A DNA stretch of 64,000 nucleotides. Source: Zobellia nedashkovskayae (GTDB lineage: Bacteria; Bacteroidota; Bacteroidia; Flavobacteriales; Flavobacteriaceae). Within the stretch, counting starts at the first letter, position 1, and each line of letters opens with the position of its first letter. Location of the stretch: positions 4,786,685-4,850,684 of the forward strand of contig NZ_JADDXR010000002.1 in NCBI RefSeq assembly GCF_015330125.1. The letters run 5' to 3'. A program made the position numbers and the translations under genes. Shown here in pieces: positions 9,561 to 18,084 of this stretch. The notes beneath the pieces were generated by a model that searched no databases, was not told the DNA's origin, and saw only the letters and a program-made list of their open reading frames with translations.

Positions 9561-11219
9561 ATGAACATCCGCATCCTCGCTCTTATCTGTTTAGGGCTAT
9601 TATTTAGCTGTAAGAACACTACAACTCCTCCAAAAAAAGAAAATGCAAAGCAACCCAATATTTTATTTCTAGCTATAGATGACCTTAGGCCAGAGCTTGG
9701 TGTATATGGCTCTGATATTGCCATCACTCCAAATATTGATGCGTTGGCCCAAGACGGACTTCGCTTTAATAATGCCTATTGCCAACAAGCCATTTGCAGC
9801 CCCTCTAGAGCAAGTTTAATGACAGGTGCCCGACCAGAAACCATACAGGTAATTGAAAATTTTACCTACTTCAGAGATAAAAATCCGGATATCGTAACCA
9901 TTCCTCAGCATTTCAAAAACAATGGCTATGAGGCGGTATATACCGGAAAAATATATCATGGGAAATATAACGACCCTGAGCTTTCTTGGAGCAGAGAACC
10001 GGTTAAGATGAGCAAAACCGATGTTAAATTCGGTTTTAAATTACCGGAAAACATAAAAATGCAAAAAGAAAATAGCGCTGCCATGGTTGCTAAATACGGA
10101 GAGAATGCATTAAGAAATGGTCTTGGTAAAGGTCCTTCTTACGAATTTGCCGATTTTCCAGATAACGCCTATGAAGACGGATTCAATACTGATCTGGCCA
10201 TTGCCACCATGAAAGATATGCTTCAGAAAAATCCTGAAAAGCCTTTCTTCTTAGGTATGGGAATGAAAAAACCACACTTAGATTGGATTGCCCCAAAGAA
10301 ATATTGGGATATGTACGATGAGGCAGACATAAAACTTGCAGCCCAGGACAAAGCTCCAAATGACGGAGCTACCATGGGATTACACGCTTCCTTTGAATTA
10401 AGGGCCAGAGCAGGTATTCCAAAAAAAGGAGATATTTCTCCAGAACAGGCCATAAAACTCAAGCATGCTTATCTAGCTTGTGTTAGTTACGTAGATGCCC
10501 AAATTGGCAGAATGCTTACTGCGCTTGAAGATGCGGGGATTAAGGACAATACCATTGTTATTTTGTGGAGTGACCATGGCTGGCATTTAGGTGATATGGG
10601 TATTTGGGGAAAAGCGACAAACTATGAAATTGCTACAAGAGTTCCTTTGATAATTTGGACCCCGGATATGGCAAAAGAAACCAGAGGGAAATCTACCGAT
10701 GCCCTTGTGGAATTAGTAGACATGTATCCTACCTTATGTGATCTTGCGGACATTTCTAAACCCAACACCCTAGAAGGCCAGAGCTTTGCGCCCTTACTTT
10801 CCAATCCTGACCAAAAATGGAAAACAGCAGTTTTTTCTCAGTTTCCTACACCAGCACTTCGTGAATGGGCGGCAAATCCACTGTCAAAAGGAATGCGCGA
10901 AACTTCTTTTGGACCTTTAATAGAAGAAGTTGAAGGGCGTATAAAAAAACAACAAGGCGAAAAATGGGATCGCGATTTATTTGAAAACCGACTTATGGGC
11001 TATTCCATGCGGACTAAAAATTACCGATTTATCGTTTGGAAAGACTATACTGATGCTACTGCAGAACCCATTTTTGTAGAACTATATGACCACAACAAAG
11101 ACCCGTTAGAAACGGTAAATATTGCAAAAGACAATCCCCAACTTGTAGCGGAGCTCATGCAGCAATTCAACAAAGGATGGAAAGGGAACAGGGCAGAAAT
11201 AAGTCAAACGGGAGCCTAG
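9561..11219 (+). CDS. Secreted sulfatase lipoprotein, iduronate-2-sulfatase-like (S1 family)
   Basis: 552 residues with a lipoprotein signal (LLFSC, Cys17). The sulfatase core begins QPNILFLAIDDLRPELGVYG. The formylglycine motif is CSPSR (Cys79), so an anaerobic- or FGE-type maturase elsewhere must activate it. Later motifs are TGKIYHG, KKPHLDW and SDHGWHLGD, a pattern of iduronate-2-sulfatase-like S1 members. Removes sulfate esters from glycan fragments at the outer membrane or periplasm. It stands alone on the plus strand between the LacI regulator and a convergent DUF4442 gene, so its locus is not obvious. The subfamily and sulfate position cannot be fixed by eye. Confidence 0.93.
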   Translation: MNIRILALICLGLLFSCKNTTTPPKKENAKQPNILFLAIDDLRPELGVYGSDIAITPNIDALAQDGLRFNNAYCQQAICSPSRASLMTGARPETIQVIENFTYFRDKNPDIVTIPQHFKNNGYEAVYTGKIYHGKYNDPELSWSREPVKMSKTDVKFGFKLPENIKMQKENSAAMVAKYGENALRNGLGKGPSYEFADFPDNAYEDGFNTDLAIATMKDMLQKNPEKPFFLGMGMKKPHLDWIAPKKYWDMYDEADIKLAAQDKAPNDGATMGLHASFELRARAGIPKKGDISPEQAIKLKHAYLACVSYVDAQIGRMLTALEDAGIKDNTIVILWSDHGWHLGDMGIWGKATNYEIATRVPLIIWTPDMAKETRGKSTDALVELVDMYPTLCDLADISKPNTLEGQSFAPLLSNPDQKWKTAVFSQFPTPALREWAANPLSKGMRETSFGPLIEEVEGRIKKQQGEKWDRDLFENRLMGYSMRTKNYRFIVWKDYTDATAEPIFVELYDHNKDPLETVNIAKDNPQLVAELMQQFNKGWKGNRAEISQTGA

Positions 11220-11301
11220 TACTTTTATAATAAAAGATGACTTATACTGAAACAATTAAAGTGAAGAGATTTTTAACCAGTAGTACTTTAGAATACAACC
11301 A

Positions 11302-11847
11302 CTATAATTTCCCTTCGCTTTTCTTTGCTTTTGCCAGCGCTCGTTTCTTTTTATAGTGGGCCTTATCCGCTATATAGATTGTTTTTTTCACTTCACAGAA
11401 AACAGTATTCCGCTCGGCGTTCATTAAGCGCGTAGTCTTTACAATGTCTATCTCATCTTCCTGTGCTACTCTTAACTTTATTTCGTCTATTTCCTCTTGG
11501 TTGTATTCAAAATCTGCATAAACATCCTCCTTTGCAGGTCTTTTAAAAGCTATCTCTGCTGATTTATCCCAAACAACAAAATCATTACCAAGAATATTGA
11601 TTAGTTGAGTCATGGGTATAGGGTCTACTGCTGAAAAGAGACTCCCTCCAAAGATGGTGCTTACGTAATTTCGGTTTTTATAACTGATAGGCAACTTAAT
11701 GGTAACCTTTCTAAGATCCTCAGAAACATGCTTTATTCTAGCAGTGCTTCTGCGGTACATAGGCGAAAGATTAAAACCATGTTTAAAAATGATATGCTTG
11801 CCTACAAAACGTGAACCGAAATCCGATAAGTTGCTGTAAAATGACAT
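11302..11847 (-). CDS. DUF4442 (hotdog-fold, thioesterase-like) protein
   Basis: 181 residues, no signal peptide. The central block NYVSTIFGGSLFSAVDPIPM followed by VVWDKSAEIAFKRPA is characteristic of DUF4442 proteins, which share the hotdog fold of acyl-CoA thioesterases. The C-terminus is Lys/Ala-rich (KKKRALAKAKK). It is convergent with the upstream sulfatase and 125 bases from the start of the neighbouring lipoprotein operon. It is probably an independent housekeeping gene rather than part of sugar metabolism. Substrate unknown. Confidence 0.8.
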   Translation of the reverse strand: MSFYSNLSDFGSRFVGKHIIFKHGFNLSPMYRRSTARIKHVSEDLRKVTIKLPISYKNRNYVSTIFGGSLFSAVDPIPMTQLINILGNDFVVWDKSAEIAFKRPAKEDVYADFEYNQEEIDEIKLRVAQEDEIDIVKTTRLMNAERNTVFCEVKKTIYIADKAHYKKKRALAKAKKSEGKL

Positions 11848-11972
11848 TTTAAATATTGTACTTGTTAAGGTTAATTAACAACAAATTTATCACTCTAAAT
11901 GAGTTAAAAAAATAGGAGATACTGACGACACTATTTTCTATATTAACCAGGGTTTTAATACTGAGCTATATA

Positions 11973-13163
11973 TTAATTTTCTATCACCTGTACACTCAGT
12001 GGCTGATTTAAACGCTCTGCATAACTTTCAATTACTTTTTCAGGCTTTTCTGAACCTACCGGAAAGACTAAATAAGCATTTTTCTCATAATACTGACTTC
12101 CAACTGGGAAGGTCTGAATAGTATCGGATAAAACTCTATTCCAATATCTACCATTGTTTGAAGATTTGGTAATCTTGGTGTATGGATTGTGCGTTGGTGA
12201 GGGCTCTCCTTTTGTATTTGAATTATCGTACTGAAGACGTATTGAACCAAAACCATAACCTTTTTCTAAATTATAAAAAGCCAACCAAGCTGCATCATCA
12301 GTAACATGATTTTCTTCTAAAACATCTAGTTCATCGGAGTATAAATTTAACCGTTTAATGGTACCATCTTTTTTAGCATACGCAAGATGGGTAAAAAGAC
12401 TATCCATAGTCATTTCATCATTACGTAAGAGATTTAGTTCCACCTCTTTTTGAACCGAAATAACAGACTCAAACAAAAAATAAGGCAGATTATCATAAAA
12501 CTCATAACGTCCTTCAATTAGAATCTCGGGCACGCTATCCGTACTACCTGAACGTTCCTTGACTACACGGTACTTTTCTACTTCTAGGTGATTTTTAGAA
12601 TCCGGTCGTAAATCTTCTAAATTAAAATATAACCCTGAATTACTTTTAGAAAAATTGGGAGCCCAATGCATTGCAATATGGCTTCTTTTCAACAGCTGAT
12701 TTTTAAAGTTTTTCAACTCTATTCCATTTACTTGTCCGCCGCGTTTATCATCTTCCGTGCTAAAAGTAGCTTTGTAATATTTGTTCTCTACAGCTAGATT
12801 ATCTTCGGAGAGCATTTGCTGAATAGGTAATCCAATCTTACTCTTTTCTTTAATACTGATATTGAATTTTTTGGTTTGATTTGCCATAAGCGTAATCGGA
12901 AAAATTATAGAATATTCAAACCGATTTTCATTTTTAACAAATGCTGTATCATCAACCGGTATAGCAGTTCCATCTTCTGGGTCAATAGCTACTAACATCT
13001 CATTCTCCAGCAATTCACTATCCAAACTAATCGTTGGGTTTACATATTCTAAAGGACGGTCTAAGCCCGCAGTTTCAGAAACAATAACAACAGGCATCTT
13101 CTCCGACGTAGAACAACCTGAAATCAATAAAATAAAGACAACGCAATTAATTAAATTTTTCAT
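11973..13163 (-). CDS. Secreted lipoprotein of unknown family, last gene of the Nramp-like/DHDPS operon
   Basis: 396 residues with a lipoprotein signal (LLISGC, Cys17). I do not recognise a named family with confidence. The first ~110 residues look like an all-beta N-terminal domain (vxxPL... and an FEYSIIFPITLMANQTKKF strand pair). The rest is rich in beta strands with conserved-looking patches: HIAMHWAPNF, YFLFESVISV, LLRNDEMTMDSLFTHLAY and HVTDDAAWLAFYN. The layout (small beta domain plus large beta sandwich, surface-anchored) recalls auxiliary proteins or lyase-like proteins found beside uronate-active enzymes. It lies 16 bases after the Gfo/Idh gene in the same operon and opposite a GH28 gene. 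A glycan-binding or -cleaving role is inference only. Confidence 0.75.
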   Translation of the reverse strand: MKNLINCVVFILLISGCSTSEKMPVVIVSETAGLDRPLEYVNPTISLDSELLENEMLVAIDPEDGTAIPVDDTAFVKNENRFEYSIIFPITLMANQTKKFNISIKEKSKIGLPIQQMLSEDNLAVENKYYKATFSTEDDKRGGQVNGIELKNFKNQLLKRSHIAMHWAPNFSKSNSGLYFNLEDLRPDSKNHLEVEKYRVVKERSGSTDSVPEILIEGRYEFYDNLPYFLFESVISVQKEVELNLLRNDEMTMDSLFTHLAYAKKDGTIKRLNLYSDELDVLEENHVTDDAAWLAFYNLEKGYGFGSIRLQYDNSNTKGEPSPTHNPYTKITKSSNNGRYWNRVLSDTIQTFPVGSQYYEKNAYLVFPVGSEKPEKVIESYAERLNQPLSVQVIEN

Positions 13164-13179
13164 GCTCAGATTAATTCAT

Positions 13180-14478
13180 TTACAATACAGGAATTCCCGG
13201 CTTTGGAATCGCATAATTACCATCTTCTAATGGTGCATTAGGCATTTTCATATCCCAAGATAATTCGGAAGGCACTATACTTAAATTAGACGCTTTCGCC
13301 TTTTCCAAATCAATAATTTTACCAGATTCAATTGCCATTCTACCCATGATAGTCGTCATTGAACTTTCTGCTCCGTACTTAGTATTGTTCACATAGGGTT
13401 TGTTTCCTAAAATTGCTCCTATAAATTCATCCTGTTCAATCTGTGAAGATGATGGATCATCTTTGTCTCTATATCTCCAAAGCGAATTTCCTTCTAAATC
13501 AACCATCTGAAAACGTTCATCTGCCTTACCTTTAGAACCCTGAATATTAAAGCCCAGTCTATTGGCACAATTATCCATTTGTCTACACTGTACATGTAGT
13601 TTTGTACCATCGGCATACTCATATTCTACATAATGATGGTCAAATATCTCTCCATGGTCCGGCCCTTTAAGCATTGCCCTACCTCCCATTCCACTTGCTT
13701 TAATGGGGTAATCTTTTTTAATCCAATTAACTACATCAATTTGGTGAATGGCCTGACCGGCAAGTTGACCGCCCCATAACCAATTAAAATAATGCCAATT
13801 ACTAATTTGATATTCCAATTCTGTTTGACCTGGTTTTCGTGGATGTACGGTAGCCATACCAACGTTATAATAAACGTCCATAGAAAGAACGTCTCCAATA
13901 TCACCTGCATGAATTTTTTCCACCATTTTATTTAGTGCAATTTCATAACGGAATTGTAACCCAACTACAACGTTTAACTTCTTCTCCGTTGCCAATTTTC
14001 CGGTTTCTATCACTTTTCTATATCCAGGACCATCAACAGCTAATGGTTTTTCTAGAAAAACATGTTTGCCAGATGCTATGGCATATTCAAAATGATCAGG
14101 TCTAAAACCAGGTGGTGTAGCCAAAATTACCGCATCACACTCATCAATAACATTTTTGTACGCTTCTAATCCCAAAAACTTACGTTCTCGCGGTACATTG
14201 ACTTGTTCGGGGAAATCTATAGAAACTCTTTGAAAACTATTATCCAACTCATGTTGAAAAACGTCCCCCATTGCTACTAACTCTACAGATTTTGACGCCG
14301 TTAAAGCTTGAAATATTGCCCCAGTACCACGACCTCCACAACCCACTAAACCCAATTTTATTTTTTGCTGCCCCAAGACATTAACATTTGAAAAAACGGG
14401 AAGATGACTAAACACCATACCGGCTGCTACTGTTTTAGAAGTTTGTTTTAAAAATTTTCTCCGTGGATTAGTTTTCAT
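13180..14478 (-). CDS. Tat-type Gfo/Idh/MocA family oxidoreductase
   Basis: 432 residues with a twin-arginine signal (NPRRKFLKQ). The Rossmann start is KLGLVGCGGRGTGAI. The family EKP motif is FLEKPLAVDG, and the C-terminal catalytic patch GGQLAGQAIHQIDVVNW supplies the usual His/Asp. Members oxidise or reduce sugar hydroxyls with tightly bound NAD; exported members include 3-oxidoreductases and GH109-type NAD-dependent glycosidases. It lies between the DHDPS-family gene (60-base gap) and the unknown lipoprotein (17-base gap), so it probably acts on the same exported substrate. The exact reaction is not predictable from sequence alone. Confidence 0.92.
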   Translation of the reverse strand: MKTNPRRKFLKQTSKTVAAGMVFSHLPVFSNVNVLGQQKIKLGLVGCGGRGTGAIFQALTASKSVELVAMGDVFQHELDNSFQRVSIDFPEQVNVPRERKFLGLEAYKNVIDECDAVILATPPGFRPDHFEYAIASGKHVFLEKPLAVDGPGYRKVIETGKLATEKKLNVVVGLQFRYEIALNKMVEKIHAGDIGDVLSMDVYYNVGMATVHPRKPGQTELEYQISNWHYFNWLWGGQLAGQAIHQIDVVNWIKKDYPIKASGMGGRAMLKGPDHGEIFDHHYVEYEYADGTKLHVQCRQMDNCANRLGFNIQGSKGKADERFQMVDLEGNSLWRYRDKDDPSSSQIEQDEFIGAILGNKPYVNNTKYGAESSMTTIMGRMAIESGKIIDLEKAKASNLSIVPSELSWDMKMPNAPLEDGNYAIPKPGIPVL

Positions 14479-14537
14479 ATGCTTCCTTATTTACTATTCT
14501 AAAAATATTAAATTATTGTTTGAAACTGCTTTCTTAT

Positions 14538-15605
14538 TTAAAGGCCTTTCAACCAATTTTCTATATTATCTCTAACAAAATCATCATCATTTAAATGCGG
14601 ATAGTCATTATAAACTCTACTTATCTCTTCATTCTGACCTGTAGATAATTTTTCCGCTTCATCTAAACACCAAATTCCTTTTAGAAGACCTTGTCTTCTC
14701 AATACTTCATGAAGACCTGCTATACACCCTTCAAAATTATTGGTCGCATCAAAAAATGCTGCATTAGTGTCCGTTACTGCAATATTCAATGACATTAATT
14801 CTTTAGATATCGTTCCGCCGGATTGTTTTACTTTATGAATTTCCTCCAAAAGCGTAACAGCTTTATTAGTCCAAACGGCCCAATGCCCCAGTAATCCCCC
14901 TACAATATCTTTTTTGATGACTTTACCTTCAATAGTCACATTATAAGTCGTTAAAAGGTCAGCTACTATATTGTCATCATTACCCGTGTATAATACAATT
15001 TCATCACAACGTGATGAAGCGCAAACGGCACGTACCACTTCTAAAGTTTGATACCTATTAAACGGTGCCATTTTTATAGCTTCTACATTCTTGATTTCAG
15101 CAAAAGCTTTCCAAAAATTATAACTCAAAACTCGTCCTCCTACAGCTGGTTGCAGATAAAATCCAAATACCGGTATAACTTGGGCAATTTTAGTTGCTCG
15201 TTCCAATAGTGCCTCTTCTGACCAATCTCCTAAGCCATTAGTACTTACCAAAACAATATCATAACCTAATTCTGCACAGATTTTAGCTTCGGTTACGGCT
15301 TGTTCCGTATTCCCGCTAACACCGGCTACTTTTATAAATGGTCTGTCTAAATTGGCTATTTCAATTTCCTCTATCGCCAGTTGTAATACCTTTTTATATA
15401 GATTGATTTTTGGGTCTCGTATTTGGAACTGTGTTGTATGTACCCCAATTGCAATACCTCCTGCACCTGAAGCCATATAATATCTTGTTAACAATCGTTG
15501 ACGTTTCTCGTCTAGCTCACGACCTTCTGTCAATGCCAAGGGATGAGCAGGAATTACAGTACCTTGATGCAACAATTTTTTTAATACGGGGTCTAAAGTA
15601 TTCAT
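14538..15605 (-). CDS. Dihydrodipicolinate synthase/N-acetylneuraminate lyase family protein
   Basis: 355 residues, somewhat longer than the ~300 usual for the family, with a C-terminal extension after LRRQGLLKGIWCLDEAEKLS. Barrel features: the Schiff-base lysine in VEAIKMAPFN, the Tyr of FYLQPAVGG near the usual catalytic Tyr, and GVSGNTEQAV early in the barrel. The family makes or breaks C-C bonds of 2-keto acids (pyruvate-dependent aldolases) or dehydrates keto-deoxy acids. There is no signal peptide, so the product is cytoplasmic. It is encoded 22 bases after the SDR gene and is followed by the Gfo/Idh gene. The operon setting suggests catabolism of an unusual sugar acid, not lysine synthesis. 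Confidence 0.88.
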   Translation of the reverse strand: MNTLDPVLKKLLHQGTVIPAHPLALTEGRELDEKRQRLLTRYYMASGAGGIAIGVHTTQFQIRDPKINLYKKVLQLAIEEIEIANLDRPFIKVAGVSGNTEQAVTEAKICAELGYDIVLVSTNGLGDWSEEALLERATKIAQVIPVFGFYLQPAVGGRVLSYNFWKAFAEIKNVEAIKMAPFNRYQTLEVVRAVCASSRCDEIVLYTGNDDNIVADLLTTYNVTIEGKVIKKDIVGGLLGHWAVWTNKAVTLLEEIHKVKQSGGTISKELMSLNIAVTDTNAAFFDATNNFEGCIAGLHEVLRRQGLLKGIWCLDEAEKLSTGQNEEISRVYNDYPHLNDDDFVRDNIENWLKGL

Positions 15606-15627
15606 ATTAACTTTGTACTAATTTGAT

Positions 15628-16647
15628 TTAAAAATCTCCTTTTCGTTCTTGGAAATGCGTAGGTTTACCTAATTGTTCCCCTCCAATTTTGACCCAATTA
15701 GCTGTCCACTTTATCATATCTTGCAGTGAGGTCCTGGGATTTCCAAATAAACTATAAGCCCCGTTTGAATTATTTAGCAATGCTGTCTCTGCAGGCTTAT
15801 TTTCAAAAATAGGTTCTACCTTAAGTAATTTACCAAATTCTTCTGCCAACCATTGTATGGATATGGTTTCCGGCCCGGTCACGTTTAATTTTCTAGCTGG
15901 TGATTCACAATGTAAAAGGGAACGTATAGCATACTCATTGGCATCGCCTTGCCAAATAACATTGGCAAATCCCATACTTAAATTTATTGGTTTTTGTTCA
16001 ATCACCGCCTTTGCAACTTCTAACAAAACCCCGTACCTAAGATCAAGTGCATAATTTAACCGATACAATAGCATTTCTGTTCCGTTTTTAACGGAAAAAT
16101 GTTCAAAAACACGTTCACGACCTAAACAAGATTGGGCATATTCACCAATTGGCGAAGGTTTCACTTCTTCTTTAGCTCCTCCACTGTCAATAGGCACAAA
16201 CGGATATATATTACCGGTAGAAAAAACAACTATTTTTGATTCCTTATATCTTTCCGAAACTCTACCAGGAAGGTAAGCGTTCATTGCCCAAGTAAAATGC
16301 TCATTACCCGATGTACCAAATTTATTACCCGCCATATAAATAACGTTTTTAACCTTTGGGAGCTTCATCAAGGCTTCATCATCCAATAAATCTACCTTGA
16401 TACATTCAATACCATAATCTGTCAATTCTTGAAATAGATTTTGATTTGAAAAGCGAGAAGCGCCAATTACTTTTTTAGTGCTTCCTGCAGCATCAATTGC
16501 TCTTTTAGCAAGCTTTGCCAGGGTAGGCCCCATCTTTCCCCCCAAACCTAAAATCATTATGTCTCCTTCAATTTTACTGATATCTTCTATTAATCGTTTT
16601 GAAGGTTTAGAGAGTTGTTCCTCTAATTCGGCTATTGTAGCTATCAT
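15628..16647 (-). CDS. NAD-dependent epimerase/dehydratase-like SDR with Cys in place of the catalytic Lys
   Basis: 339 residues. The nucleotide-binding motif is LGLGGKMGPTLAKLA, followed by VIYMAGNKFG and FSTGNIYPF, as in extended SDRs. The usual YxxxK dyad appears as YAQSC, so the Lys is replaced by Cys, and GRERVFEH follows. Extended-SDR features downstream (LRYGVLLEVA, LNVTGPETIS) are intact. This could be a conserved subfamily trait or reflect a non-redox function. It sits 11 bases from the Nramp-like gene and 22 from the DHDPS-like gene. Substrate unknown; a sugar or sugar-acid intermediate is inferred. Confidence 0.88.
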   Translation of the reverse strand: MIATIAELEEQLSKPSKRLIEDISKIEGDIMILGLGGKMGPTLAKLAKRAIDAAGSTKKVIGASRFSNQNLFQELTDYGIECIKVDLLDDEALMKLPKVKNVIYMAGNKFGTSGNEHFTWAMNAYLPGRVSERYKESKIVVFSTGNIYPFVPIDSGGAKEEVKPSPIGEYAQSCLGRERVFEHFSVKNGTEMLLYRLNYALDLRYGVLLEVAKAVIEQKPINLSMGFANVIWQGDANEYAIRSLLHCESPARKLNVTGPETISIQWLAEEFGKLLKVEPIFENKPAETALLNNSNGAYSLFGNPRTSLQDMIKWTANWVKIGGEQLGKPTHFQERKGDF

Positions 16648-16658
16648 AGATTTCTAGT

Positions 16659-17867
16659 TTATTTAATAAATATATTATAGGTATTCGCACCTGCTAATAG
16701 CACTAGCATTGCCAATCCTAAAATCATAATAATATTCAATGTTGTACTTAATTTAAAAAAGTGTTTTGCCGCTCTATCCCGCGCAATCATAAAAATCATA
16801 AACCCTATTACAGGAACAACTATGATAGTAAAACCTTGAGCCATAATTATAAGCTGTATGGGTAAATTTCCAAAAATTATAGCAACAGCTGCACCGATCA
16901 ATATGACTGACATTATCACATAGCGTACTTTTTGGGACTCTAACTTTCTGCCAATATTTAGAGCATCGGATAATAAAACACCGCCCAAAGTTGCGTTCCC
17001 GATTAAGGAAGAAAAAGAAGCTGCAAACAAACCGAACATAAATATTACCGTGGCATAACTTCCAAATATTGGTTCTAACGCTTTACCCATTTCGGCAGCA
17101 GAATTAACCTGAATTCCCTGCGGATAAAGTACTGAAGCAGCGACTAACATAACTGTTGCCGTTATTATTCCCAGAATAAATACGCCGGATAAACTTTCTC
17201 TTTCATGTGACTTGGACTCACTCTTATCCCATCCTTTTTCTTGGACGAGATACGACTGATAGAATGCTCCTGCAATTGAAAAACTGGAAGCCACTAAAGC
17301 CAGAGCCAAAAATTCCGAGCCACTTGGTAATTCAAAATTAAATTGCTGTATTAAAAGTGAAATATTAGGCTTTGAAATTATTAGGGTTAGTACAAATGAA
17401 ATCAGCATTAAAACAACCATACCAATCATAATTTTCTCTAGAATCTTAAAAAAAGATTTAAAAAACAGTAAAATAATAGCAATAACGGAAAATGCAATTA
17501 TCCATGGCACAGGCGATACATTAAACATTTCACCAAACACCATACCAGCGCCTATTGAGTTACCTGCCTGAAAAGAAGCTGCTACTATAAAAAGACCAAC
17601 ACCAATAACAATACAAATTGTATTGCTATATTTTTCACGTATCAGTTCAATAAGTGTTTGTTTTGAGCTTAACCCTATTCGAGTAGAAACTATGGTGAAA
17701 GCCGCCATAAAAAGAATACAAATAGGCACTACCCAAAGTAACCTAAATTCATAGTTAGCCCCAATTTTAGAACCTATTGCTAAACTACCTGGTCCCAAAA
17801 CTAAAGCTGCAGTAATAAAGCCCGGACCTATTAAACCAAGTATATTCTTCTTTTTCCTATCTGTCAT
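16659..17867 (-). CDS. Nramp-fold (SLC11-related) transporter lacking the metal-binding motifs
   Basis: 402 residues, about 11 hydrophobic helices, no signal peptide. The N-terminus GLIGPGFITAALVLGPGSLA aligns with the first Nramp helix. The metal-binding DPGN is replaced by GPGS (residues 25-28). The helix-6 region around residues 194-205 has no Met-Pro-His. Both hallmark ligand sets of divalent-metal transporters are therefore missing. It is the first gene of a five-gene operon of sugar-acid-type enzymes and is divergent from GH28. Transport of an organic acid or sugar acid is a reasonable hypothesis. Known Nramp-related carriers with altered ligands (Mg2+ or Al3+ types) are an alternative. 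Confidence 0.88.
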   Translation of the reverse strand: MTDRKKKNILGLIGPGFITAALVLGPGSLAIGSKIGANYEFRLLWVVPICILFMAAFTIVSTRIGLSSKQTLIELIREKYSNTICIVIGVGLFIVAASFQAGNSIGAGMVFGEMFNVSPVPWIIAFSVIAIILLFFKSFFKILEKIMIGMVVLMLISFVLTLIISKPNISLLIQQFNFELPSGSEFLALALVASSFSIAGAFYQSYLVQEKGWDKSESKSHERESLSGVFILGIITATVMLVAASVLYPQGIQVNSAAEMGKALEPIFGSYATVIFMFGLFAASFSSLIGNATLGGVLLSDALNIGRKLESQKVRYVIMSVILIGAAVAIIFGNLPIQLIIMAQGFTIIVVPVIGFMIFMIARDRAAKHFFKLSTTLNIIMILGLAMLVLLAGANTYNIFIK

Positions 17868-18084
17868 TTAAAATTTACCTGATTTATTATTTAGGACTTG
17901 AACCTCATGAGATAAGGCTATTTGCACCAAAACCTAAAAGTAACATTAAAAACAGAATAACCTTTAATTTGCAATTCACAAAAAATCGTCGCACTTTTCT
18001 AATTGGTAATTATTAAAACTACACATCCAAAGTTTTATCGAATATTGAAGATTTTTTTTTGGGAGGAAATAAATAAATTTTAGA

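Noticed and set aside
16659..17867. Annotation as an ordinary manganese/iron Nramp transporter
   Set aside because: The DPGN and Met-Pro-His ligands are absent.
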